NCBI RefSeq assembly: GCF_002234675.1
Contig: NC_019864.2
Location: forward strand, 16,881,582-16,945,581
Origin: Oryzias latipes
Taxonomy: Eukaryota > Chordata > Actinopteri > Beloniformes > Adrianichthyidae
Direction of reading: 5' to 3'
DNA: 64,000 nucleotides
Part shown: in pieces, positions 24,082-35,800 of the stretch
How the letters are laid out: the number at the start of each line of letters is the position of its first letter
How positions within the stretch are numbered: position 1 is the stretch's first letter
Position numbers and translations under genes: made by a program
The notes under the pieces: model-generated
Told to the model about the DNA's origin: nothing
What the model saw: the letters and a program-made list of their open reading frames with translations, nothing else
Databases searched by the model: none

Positions 24082-25054
24082 TGATGTTTTGGTCTCCTTG
24101 ACACGCGCTCCTGAAGCTGCAGATCCGTTTCTCCAGGAATCTGCTTCCTTCTCTTCCCAAAAAAGTCCAACCCTGCTGAAACGTAGGGATGTTCCTGTTG
24201 GGTTCTGACTAAGCTATGAACATTTTTTTAACGCGTGTTCCAACTTGCAGTACATCACTGAAGAATCACTAGTTACACCTCACTGTTGGGGAAAGCTGTA
24301 TTTCATCACAGTGAGGATGACAGTTATTTAAAAAAAAAAAGAAGATTGGATGTATAGAGCAGGAATTAGGAAAATCTCTCTTTTGTCAGCTACACAATCA
24401 GGTCATGTAAGTGTGCCACACTGCGCAGCCGAACATTGTTTGGTTCCTGCGATTATGGCAGGATTACAGATAAAAAGAAAAGAGCATTTCTGGGTAACTG
24501 GGGCAGGGCCTCAGTTGTGAAATGTGAAAGATTAACAAAAAGAAAAAAAGCTGGAAGCAAAAGAAGCTTCGGAAATAACAAAAAACTAAACGTTTATCTT
24601 CTAAAATAAAAAGAAAGACTAAAGATAGGGAAATAAGTGCAAGTGTGAGCACCAGTGCATACAAAAAACCTAAATGACCACAAACTTCCTTTCACACAGG
24701 AGGATCTACGAAAATGACAGCTGTCACATTTAGAGATCAGGTCCTACCGTGTCAGCCCCCTGCTCTTCTCATCGCTTCGCCAGTGGAGACAGAGAACTTC
24801 TCCTTTTGAATGTCTGCTGCAATCTGTCACCAACCCTGTGAACCATCAGCCTTTTGTGCCGGCACAAGTCCCTCCCCCCCCTCGGCGGCTTTAGTATGAA
24901 AGTGGCTTTGAGACACAACATCAGCAAGTCCTGGAGCTGTTTCTGATCAAGTTTTGAAGGCTAATTCTCTCCGTTTCACCCAAACGAGGGACAGCGTGTG
25001 CAGCCAGGCAGATTTTATTGAGTTTGACCTGCTATTGCATAAACAGAGTATACT
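24082..25054. other. dapk2 5' flank / intergenic
   Basis: Contains the dapk2 5' UTR and presumably its promoter. No TATA box or CpG-rich block is obvious near 24082-24200. A further non-coding 5' exon is possible but was not identified. Confidence 0.4.
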
Positions 25055-25280
25055 TCTTCTTCCACTTTCGGCTTCTCCCATCAGGGGTCGCCACAGCAAA
25101 CAAGTCGCATGGTAAATTTGGCAATGTTTTACGCCGGATGCCCTTCCTGACGCAACCTTCTCTAACCGGGCTTGGAACCGGCAGAGGTAGAGAAGGGAAC
25201 AGGGAGCAGCCTGGAGTCGAACCCGGGTTTCACGGACGGAAGGCGCCGCAAACCAGCACGAGCTAAACTGGCTAGCTTCT
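25055..25280 (-). mobile_element. tRNA-derived SINE with an RTE-type tail
   Basis: Flanked by a perfect 18-bp target duplication, GCATAAACAGAGTATACT, at 25037-25054 and 25281-25298. Read on the minus strand, the head has a tRNA-like A box (TAGCTCGTGCTGG) and a canonical B box (GGTTCGACTCC, 25213-25223). The 3' tail on the same strand (25065-25097) matches the 3' end of the RTE-like LINE at 62459-62491 at 32 of 33 positions, which implies mobilisation by that LINE family. It is 226 bp long. It is not a functional tRNA gene. Confidence 0.9.
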
Positions 25281-25298
25281 GCATAAACAGAGTATACT

Positions 25299-26830
25299 AT
25301 TCTTAATAAATGAAATGAATAATGAAAAAAGTAAAAATAAAATACATGCAAAAGTGATCTGAATTGGAATTGTGCAATACACAGCAGAAAGAAAGACACA
25401 AAAGAAATGAGCTGTTTAAATGTAGCTTATTTCTTTCTTCTTTTTTTTTTTTAAGACAAAAAAATGGGAACTAAATGAAAAACTTCTCAGCATAGATGAA
25501 CGCCTTGTATCCAAAACAATTCTATTGGCAGGTTTTGGTAAAACAGAGAGACCTGCCCTCACAAACATAAATGACATTCTCGTCCGTAACATAAACAGGA
25601 AACGTATGAAATCAGAGAAAAAGCAGCAGCAGAGAGGAGAGTGGCAGCTCTGTGTAAACATTTCAGCTCAAAGGGGAAACCTCAATTGGCAACATACAAG
25701 AGGGGTCATTTAAAAATAAACATTTCTCAACCTAAAACCTTTCACACTTTAGTCAGTCAGGAGGCATAAACAGGATTATTCCTGCTCCATTTAGGAAGAG
25801 ATCAGGTTGCAAGTGCTAATTAATTACAAAACATGGCGGAGGAATGCGGAGTACCTGAACGAGAAGCTAAGTGATTTTTTTCAGATCACCAGCCTGTTGC
25901 CTGACAGACCTGAAACAGGGCTGTCAAACTCTACATATGTAAACAAATGTTGTACCGCCACACTGAGGACAAAAGGTGTTACTACACCCGTATTTTCATT
26001 TTTGAGCTCAGAAAACTTTTTTCATCCCACAATGGGGAAGTTATATTTCTCAGCATTTGGCACTTTTTTCTGCATGTAAACAAAAGGTGTATTAAATTTA
26101 AAGAATCTACAGGTTTGGCCTTAAAGTCTTAAGAAAATTCTATTTGAATAACCCTTGGAATATTTAAGCAAACTGTCCCCATGCAAATGTAGACACCGAG
26201 TGGTTTTGATCCCTTCAGATGCTTTTATCAGCACCAGTCAAACTGGATGCTGTGATGAGAAAATACTGGCCAAATTGTGACTTCTTTCCTTGTGAAATTT
26301 GAACACTTAGTTCAAATCAACAATACAAATTCCACTTTGTGATCTTTTGGCAACTTAACAATGATTTTGATTCACAATTTGTTGTTTTAAGTCATTTGTA
26401 ATGTTTCAGCAGAGTTTTGACATCAGGATGACCTGTGAAAAAGATCGTTTCTTTTTTTTGTGCAAGAAAATTAAAGACTTAAAAAAATAGAGATTTAAGA
26501 AAAAACAGAATGAAAGTTATCCTTATAAAAATAAGAAAACTTTTAACAAGACTAAAAATAAAATCACAGCCATGATTTTAGAAATACTGATTCAGGTTTT
26601 TTTTTTAAGTACATTGAAGGTGGAAACATGAACAGACTCGTGCAGCAGAGAAACATAAAAAAAAAGGCAGGAATACTGATGTGATGTTACAGGGTTCTTT
26701 TTTCCAGCTCTGATGCAGAGACCAACTCCAGCAGCTTCCTGATGCAGGGCATCACCCGAATGTGGAAATGCTCTCTTTGTCTTCAATGTTAAGAAATGTA
26801 AAAATGAGTCAAATCCAAAACGACCAGAGT
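25299..26830. other. Intergenic / tbc1d2b 3' flank
   Basis: AT-rich with A/T runs. It contains the 3' UTR of tbc1d2b on its right side, but no clear minus-strand AATAAA close to the stop could be chosen. No repeat was recognised. Confidence 0.4.
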
Positions 26831-29800
26831 TCAGCTCTCCTCCTCGTCATCGCTGACGAAGCTCCGTCTGTCCTGGCTGGTCTCCCTCTCCTTGAGGAAG
26901 GTCTGCCGGATGGCTTCCAGCTCTGTCAACTCCAGACGGACCTTTTCCAAGTGAAAGGCGCGGCGGTTGTGGATCTGTTTCATTGGAAATGGGTTCATGC
27001 CCGCAAATGCAATGTTCATCAGCTTTCTGCAAACAGAAGCACAGGTTGTGGATATTTAATATTGGATTTATTCGCCTTTTAAAGACAACAGTCTTAAAAC
27101 CACATGTTTATTATTGTAGTTTGCATTTATTTCTTCCCCTCCACATGTATCAACCCTGCATATTTTATTGAAAATGTCAACAAAATACCTCAGGACCCTA
27201 ATGGTAAACAAAATACATCTGCAGACGTTTCCACAGTTTTTTTATACTTCCTCTTTTCATTTAAAAAAATATTTAGACATACACAAAAACATTTAGAAAA
27301 CCTGCTGCCCAGATCTTGTTGTGAAACTACTGCCTTGCAGTAAATTCCCTGATTTATTGTGAAATTTCTAAACTTCCTCTGCCATGGCGTTCTTTGTATG
27401 GTTTAATCTGCTTTCTCATGATTGTCATCTTGCTGAGGATACGCCATACTAGGAAAACACAGTCATTGCTAAATGCTGTAATGGCGATGTAAATAGGATG
27501 TAAACAAACTCTTCTGGGTTTGAGGTTTTTGTCCAGCTGTCAGTTATGCACAGGGCTGCAAAAAGTCACGCAAACATTCATTGATGTGAAATAGTCATCC
27601 TTGTTTCTCCCTTCTTTGCATGCAAACAACTAAGGCCTGTTCTTGGGGGTTTATGACTTGCTTGGAAAGTCTTTATATTTTGATTCAGAAGATTTTTGGG
27701 GAAATTTCTCTGAGGTTAAACCAGAAGCAATATATCAACATCATTGCAGCAGTCAAATGTGGTGGTGGTGTTATAATGGTCTGGGTCTGTTTTGCTGCGT
27801 TGGGACTAATAAACAGAAAAACCCCGGCAGAGATAGGCTTCCATCGGTTCTTGACCAGCAAGTCCACCCCTTTAGAAGAACTGTGAGCTCAAAGTCTTGA
27901 CACGAGTCGGATTAAGATGCTGTGACCTTAAAGTGGCGGTTTTTGCTCTGAAACCATTGAATGTGGCTGAAATAAATGGAGCAAAGTTTCTTTATCATTC
28001 CCGGTTATCTAAAAACCCTGGTATGCTATTTAGCACAAACCACGTATGTCAAAATATTTCGAACACATCGAAAAATCCTTATGTTTTTAGCCTGTTATGT
28101 GTGTGACAGGAAACGCCCATTTTAGATTAGCTGCAAAAACCAGCAAAAAAACAACAACAAACTGCTGCTTCTTTACCTTGAGTCCAGGATTGTGCGCGTG
28201 AAGTATCTAAGGTATTTGAAGGTGGCAGTGGAGTCGTGCAGCTTCAAAAACTCTTCCTCTTTGTACTTAAAGAGCGCCAGAGCAAATCGAAATATGATCT
28301 ATGGACAAACAGAGGAGCAAATACCATGTTTAGACAAGAACCCAAATATCTGGAGTGAAGAGCAACATTTCTCTGATTATGATTCATACTTTTAGGTCAA
28401 AAGTCCAAACTTTGACCTTAAGGGTGAGACTTTGTTTTTTTTGTAATCCTTATTCATTAAAAGTGCTGAATAACCAAACTTAGTGACAAAAACATTAAAG
28501 CAAATTAATAAAAATGGTATGTGGCTCAACAGTGCAGTGATAAAAGTCAGGCAAGGAAAAAAATCCCTGAACTTTTCTTTGAGCGATATGGCGGGCGCGG
28601 AGCGAAATATTTTGAAAAATACATGGTCTTAGATAAAATTCTGGTACATTCTGGCAGCTAGTTATTCACTTCTTAATAAAGAAACTAAGACGAATTGGAG
28701 CCTCATGATTTGTCATTCAAACCCCTAGTTTGACTTGCCATTAAGGACTTGCTGGACCTAAAACCGAATTTGGAAAATTGCTAAAAGTAACACAATCCTA
28801 CAATCTAAGATTTTCCTAAAAGCTGCAAAACATACAATTGCTAAAATATAGTAACATCAAAGCCCCAAATGGCAAAAAGAACACCTGTAACTATGATATT
28901 CCATGAAAGTACCTCATTTATTTGAACGACTTCTGCTTTAGAAATACTGTTTTCTCAAACTATAATTACATCAAAATATGGGATTTCCTTTAAACTATCT
29001 TTCTATAACATAATACATTATTCTTTAACACCAATATTTAGTAATCTGGGAAATATCAAAACAAACATACAAACAAAATTAAACATGGTAAACATTCTTT
29101 TTTAAGGGAGTGTGGATCCAAACCACCAAATACTTATAATTAATGTCAATAATGTTTTTGAGCAAAACTGAACTAAATCATGGTAATTAGGAAAGACAAA
29201 TAAACTAGAGAAATGTATTCAAATGTTTCAGTTTTGATCAATGTCGTTGGTTATTCTGCAGTCAGATCAAGAAAAACTCACAAAAAGCGGACTGTATGTT
29301 ACGCGCCGCATCACGCTGCATACAGTCCGTGTCGCGCAGCACCACCGCTGCAGTCAAGATTCGGCGATATATATATGCTGATCGTCCCGATGGGTTGAAT
29401 AAAACATCAGTTCAGAGAAAAGTTCATTTCTCATCCGAAAGCAACTAAAACGTCCCGTCATTGGTCAATTAGGCCTGGAAGACGAAGACAAGATAGCCAC
29501 GCCCATAGAGAAAGCGATTCCACGGAGAAATATAGCAAATAAAGTGAAAATTCGCCGATTTCAGATATTTTTTTCATTCGGAAAGCGATTTGTCCGTAAA
29601 GATCAGGGGCCTCATTTATAAACGTTGCGTACGCACAAAAGATGGCGCACGCCACTCTCTACGCAATAGTTGAGATTTATAAAAAGCAAACTTGACGGGA
29701 AAATGTGCGGTCCTCCACGCAAGCTCTGACCCAGGCGTACGCACAAAAACGGGTGAAATGAGAAACGGCGACGCCGTCGGCAGATGGAAGAAACATGTGA

Positions 29801-32800
29801 AAGTGAAAATGACAATACTGCCTCTCATAAACAACATGAAGACTTCACAAAGCAAGTCTTACAATTAACAGCCTACACGAACACCCGTTTGATCGATCAG
29901 CAGTGAAACAAACAAAAAAATCAAACGAAAATTACAACAGAAATTCAAATGAACACATATTTGCAAAAAGAAAAGTGAAATATGTTCTGCAATATTGGCA
30001 TGTTGTGCAATTCATCCTCATAAATAATATAGTTAACAGAACGAAATAATGTACAAACTGATATTCCCGTCAATGTGTCCGTCTGGCGGAGCAGATATAG
30101 GTGCAGACAGACAGATGGATAGATAGAGATGCATTAATTGTCCACTAGGGAAAGTTGTTTTCATAGTAAAACATTTCTTCATAAGCTACAGAATTATGGT
30201 ATTCATGCATATGCCTTTAGTTTGTTTTATTTTTGATAAAACAATGTATGGCGTATGTCTCGACCATTCAGAAAGTTACAAGAAATTACATTTGCGCTGA
30301 TCAATTTCCCATTTCCACGTCGATTATTACCGACATCTGTAGCTTGTCAGATGCAATTAAATGTAGGGAAATAAAATGCCCCATCACAATGCGTAATGAC
30401 GCACAATGGCTGATCTTGCGCTATTAGAAGATGTGGCAAATGGAAGAATTCGGAGTGAACGCATCTTTAGACAGCAAGGAGACTTGTTGGCAAACGAGGA
30501 CGAGTGGCTTATGAGCCGGTTCCGACTTCCTCTGCGGGCTTTTGGGGGTGTGTCACCCGGTTCATCTGGCGCATCGGTGTCCCCCTGCGCCTCAGTCACC
30601 ATTCCACTTAAAAGGGATTCCCCAATTATTGCCGCCAGTCTCTCATCAGGAGGGGTCAGCTCCGGTGTCTCCCCCCCCCCACACCCGTGGCAGACACGGG
30701 TGTGGGTGTGTGTGGGGTGGGGGGGGGGGGGGTCAGCGCTAGACGTTTTTTTGCCTTGACTTTGATGTCCGACCTTTTCTTTTTTATTTCGGCCACGGTC
30801 CGAGGTTTTGAGGCTGCAGCATTTACAGCATCTGCCGCCGTTTGCCGCTCACGTGCCTTTTTGGCATGAGTAATGCCCACACTGTGCCCTCCAAACAACA
30901 TTATTCTCCTCTTTTCCACCTCGCCAACGATAACTTCTACTTCACATTGAGTGAAGTTACGTTTTTTTGATTTTCTCTCCGTGTTTGGCAAGGTTTCGCA
31001 ATCAATGAATATTCATTTGTGGGCGTTTCACGGACTATTTATGGGCAACTATAGGCGTGTCATGAGGCCGCAAAAGCTGCGCAGCATTTAGAATTGGTTG
31101 TGATTTATTAAGGGAAAGATGCGTAGGATGTGCGTGCGCACGGTTTTATAACTCCGAATATTTCTGTGCGTACGCACGTCCTATGTTTCATCCGTACGCC
31201 ACTTCTGACGCAAATCCTACGCAAAGTTTTATAAATGAGGCCCCAGGTCTTTATTTCACGGAAGATACGATTGGTTTGCTCAAAAACCCGGATTTCCGGG
31301 AATTCCCGAAATACTTTCATCACTGACAGTAGCACAAAAAAGACAAATTTTCTTTAATATATACCACTAGAAAAAAGCAGAAGTCAGTTCAGTGACTTAA
31401 ATGAAAACTTCAACTTCTTGAGTTTTATGATTTTCCATAATAGATTTGAAATATGTTTTCTTAAAACCAACAATACCAGTTAAACAAAAATGCTTTAATA
31501 AAAAGGTAACAAGTCAGTCATTTCCACTGTCTTGACTGCAGCTCAACTAAAAAAGATGAAAGATCATTCCTTCATAATCTCACAAAAATATTTATAACCA
31601 TTTTAGCAGCTGTTTTTAGCAAAAGGGGAATTTATTTTATTTGTTTAGATTTTGTTTGTTTTTGACCTGTGAAATAGAGAAAAACCAAAAACAACATAAT
31701 TTGAAATTTCCTAATATTTGAAACAAATCTATTCAAAATGTAAAAGCAAAGTGTCTGCTTGGCTGGGGCCGAAAGGGGAACAACAAAGTGCCATTATCCC
31801 ACTTTTCCCCCTGATTTTTACCTTTGGTCCTTCAAACAAAAAGGCATCCCAGATCTTGAAGAGGATGTCGCTCACCACACTGTCCACAAACACCACCAGA
31901 AACCAGTTAAAGGTGATGAGGGAGAAATCCACCATTTGCTGCTCAAAGTGGGCGTGGAGACGTGGCAGCTTCTCGCTCATCAGGTCTTTAAACACTCGCT
32001 GGTCCACCTGTACAGACAGACCACAATGACTTTAGATCTTAGTGGTCCTTGATGGGATCCTCAGTCTGGCATCTGTTACTGACCTGGGAGCCCAACAGGG
32101 TCTTGGTGTAATAGTCTCTTGGCATAAAAACTTCCACGATGGCCACCAGGGCCCAGAAAGCATCCTCTTGATCTAAGTAGAGCAAAGTAATGGCTGCTAG
32201 CCTGAAAAAATAATGAAGTATGATAAAAAGTGAGGATTTATAAGCACAAAAAATAGAATAAGTGAACTTTAGAACTATTTGAGTACCTGTTCAGGCCCTG
32301 ACAGTAACCAATGTCTGGATTCCTCCAGGAGAAAGCCACCAGAACATTCCTGAGCTTCTGGATACCGGCCGCACTCGGTGAGGCGTAGTGCTTGTTGTTG
32401 GGCAGAGTACGCAGCAAGTCCAGCTCAATCTGCTTGGAGGCCGGGTTGGGCTTTTCTCGTGCCACATTCAGCAAAGTCTCATAATAGTCTGGAGCCAAGT
32501 GGTCCCGAAACTTCTTGACATGGAAGGAGACGCACCAGCGCCACACTTTGGAGCGGTGCTCGTGGGGCACGCCGCAGCGGATCAGGCTCTTTAACTCAGG
32601 GGAACGCACCAGGTCTCGGTTCATCGTGCTGGCCAAGAAGTTCTCCCACTTGACCCCGACAGACACCTCCTGATCCGTCATGGACAGTGACTTCAGCTCC
32701 AAGGCTCTCACCTTTGCAACAAGCCTCTCCTCCTCTTCCTCCTCCTCAGGGACCGTCTTGAAGCCATAAATATCATATTCACTGCAAAAATGTAAAGCAA

Positions 32801-35800
32801 GATGAAGACCTTTCAAGTGTCTGAAGCTCATTTATTTTTCATTTTGATTTGAAATGGTTTATTTCAAGCAATCAAATAAGAATAATACACAAAAACAATA
32901 CAATCATCAGTTATTCATTCATACAAAGACGTATCAAACTTAGGATAATTAGACATATTAATAAATATTGCTTGAAAGGGAGTGGAAGGAAGCGAACTTA
33001 TATAATCCCACCCCAAGTTATTACATGACTTATTATCCGACAGGATAATAACAGACAGGATTAAGAATCCTGAAGTATCAATAAAGAACATGACAAAAAT
33101 GAATTCCTTAAAATAATGTATAAAAAATATCTATTTTAGAAATCAACATTGCAAATGCAAATCAGTTATCAAAAATATATGCAGATTATGTTAATTATAA
33201 AAATCATATATATGATTAAAATAAATAATACTATATCAGTAAAATAAACATAACACTGATTCAAAAATCTTTATAGCAAAAATTGATCAAGTATCAAAAG
33301 TTAAAATATGTGCAAAACTTTGTTTCATTAGGAAAAATCATGAATCAATTTTTTTTTTGAGCAAGTTAAGTAATATCAATATTTAGAACGTGTCAACAAA
33401 ACCAGCCAATTCTTTGAATTCTTTCTATTTAGGATTGCTTTTTTTAATTTTAGAAAACATATTCAAGCCACAAAATATGAGCCTGAACTTGCTCAAGGTG
33501 GTAAATAGAGACATCAAGCCCTGGAGCAAGATTTTCCAGTTAAATATAACAGACGGTTGCTGTTTATTAAGGAAAACAGGTCTTGTGACTTCAGTGTTTT
33601 TGGATCTGATGTTGTTTAGGTTTCAAATGACCTGAAATCTCCTTCACAGCTATCTGGTGGAGTTTGTTACCTGACAGTGTTTGGCTTGAAGATGGGATGA
33701 TCCTGCTGGTCTGGGCTCTCCACCTGCAGTGCGTCCTCCAACAGCCTGGAGATGACCTCGCTGGCGGGGTTCTGCTCTTGTGTCGAACACACTGGGTTCT
33801 TCACCTCTTGAAGCAAAACCAAATATTTACTCTCCACCTGACACAGCCTGGCCTCCAGAGCCGTGCACTGCAGCAAAGAAGAAAAAGAACAGTTCTTAGG
33901 TTTGTGGAGCCTCAGAATAGTTCAACAATGGACTTCCCCTTATGCCAGTCAAACTTCCTGCTTCTTTTACCACAATGGCAAAGCACCATTAGAAAGCACA
34001 AACAAGACAGCACCTTTGCTTCGAAAGCTTTCTCTCGGCTCTCTGCGTTTCTGCGTAACACCGTCAGCTCCAGGATCTCTTTGTTCAGAAACTTGTTCTG
34101 GGATTTGTAACCTTGAAGACTGTCCTGTAAATGAAGAAACAGAAAGTGTGAAAACTGATTTTATTAGAGGTCGGAGCAGCTTCATAAAGGCGCACCTTGA
34201 GGACACCCAGCTCCTGCTGGTCTTTGTGAGGCTGTGGTGAACCGGATCCGTTTGTGTTTCCGGTCGGCGTTGAGCTTTCTTGCGACAGCTTCATGATCAT
34301 CTCATCTTTAGCCTGGATGGTCTCCATGAGCATCCCCAGCTGGTCGTTCATCTCGCCCACCTTGATTTTCAGGGCCTTCAGCTCTTGCTGCAGGCTCTCC
34401 TTCTCCAGGGAGAGACGCTCCATGTGGCCGCACAGGGCTGGAATCTGTTCATCTCGTTCCTGAAGCCGGGCCTCCAGCTGAGCAGCTTCCTCCTGTGTCA
34501 GAGCCGATGGCTGGCTTTGCTCAGTGGCTGCGTTTGGGTCTGGGGCCCGGGAGCAAACTGGAAGTCTCTCACACTGCGATGTTCTCAAAGTCTGTTGGAG
34601 AAGCCTGACCATCTCCTGAAAAAAAGAGATTCAAAGTAATACAGTTAGACAGTCAGTTAACATGTTTTCTATGTCCCAGCTGGACTTTATAAAACTCTGC
34701 TTGTGCTTGGAACTGAACGCTTGAACATTTGCATCAATGGGCACTGGGTTTACTCCTCTCAGAACCAAATCTTTGTCATGGGGAAGTATTTGGGTCACTG
34801 TTTTTTATATTATACATTATTGTGTGCATTATAGTTCTGTCAGTCCCACTCTGATCATCTTTTGGTCTATTGTAAAAGTGTTCCCAGTGCTCTTTTAATT
34901 ATGATTATATCATTTCTAGGACTTAGTTTTTTTGGTGGGACGCCAAACCTATCTTCTATGTCACAAATACGCTCTTTTTTCCGATGGCCGTCTGCTCTGG
35001 AATCACAGCAATTTGAATGAAGAAATACAGAAATGTGCAGTTGTAAGCCTAATTTTAATTCTATATGTAGACAGTCTTAAGAAAAAGGCCACAAGAGCAT
35101 ACTAAAAACAACAAAACACAACTTTTAGGTACTGCCCTTCCTCTCAGTCGATCCCTAAATTCTGCTCCACACTTACAGTGTCTTGGTTTTAAACCCAGGG
35201 TTTCCAATACAAACACTTGCTAAGTCCACTAAATTAGTGAAATATCTGATTTACTATTACTACCATTGCAGAGTTCTGATCATTTTATCTTTTCAGTAAC
35301 AGAATTTAGAGAAAAAACTTCACCTTCTGTGCGACCAGCTCCTCTTGGAGTCTCAGCTGTTCCTGCTGCATCTGGTTTAGTTCCACCTGCAGGTTCTGGA
35401 GGCAGAGCTGCAAATCCAAAGGTTTGCTGCCGTTGCATTCCACTGGCGAGTGGTCGGGGCTACGCGCCTCGTTGCGACCAAACCTCCCAGGAGCCATTAG
35501 GTCTCGAAGCAGAGGCCTCTTAGACCGCGTGGAGCTGCGTCCAAAGTCAAAAGTGAAACCTGATCCAAAAGAATTAGAGAGGAGAAAAAGCGTGTCTGAG
35601 GAATGCAAGCGGTGAACTCTGGCCAGAGGGAAAGCAGCACTTACGCCTGTGTGTATCTGGCTGATGTTTATGCTCAGAGAAGTCCTTGGGTGGAGCGTCC
35701 AACATCTCCCAGTCCTCCGTGGCGTTGCTGTTGCCGGTGTAAAACACGCTGCGTCTGTGATCGGCGAGTCTGCCGGGTCGCAGGTAAGACATGGAGTTCC

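Larger units (their letters stand above)
29606..31244. mobile_element. PIF/Harbinger transposon, internally deleted
   Basis: The inverted ends begin GGGGCCTCATTTATAAA at 29606 and, on the other strand, at 31244. The subterminal regions on both sides are rich in GCGTACGCAC-like motifs. The interior has two convergent coding relics: a Harbinger-type transposase N-terminus on plus (30406-30540) and a Myb/SANT-like protein on minus (30656-30991). Having both a transposase and a Myb-like protein is a known feature of Harbinger elements. The catalytic part of the transposase is missing, so the copy is non-autonomous. No convincing 3-bp target duplication was seen. Confidence 0.75.
28299..31821 (-). 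other. tbc1d2b intron 11
   Basis: About 3.5 kb. It contains the Harbinger derivative at 29606-31244. The remainder (28299-29605 and 31245-31821) is AT-rich with nothing recognised. Confidence 0.6.

Noticed and set aside
25213-25272. tRNA gene because of A and B boxes
   Set aside because: The boxes lie in the head of a SINE with a target duplication and LINE-type tail; no complete cloverleaf was seen.
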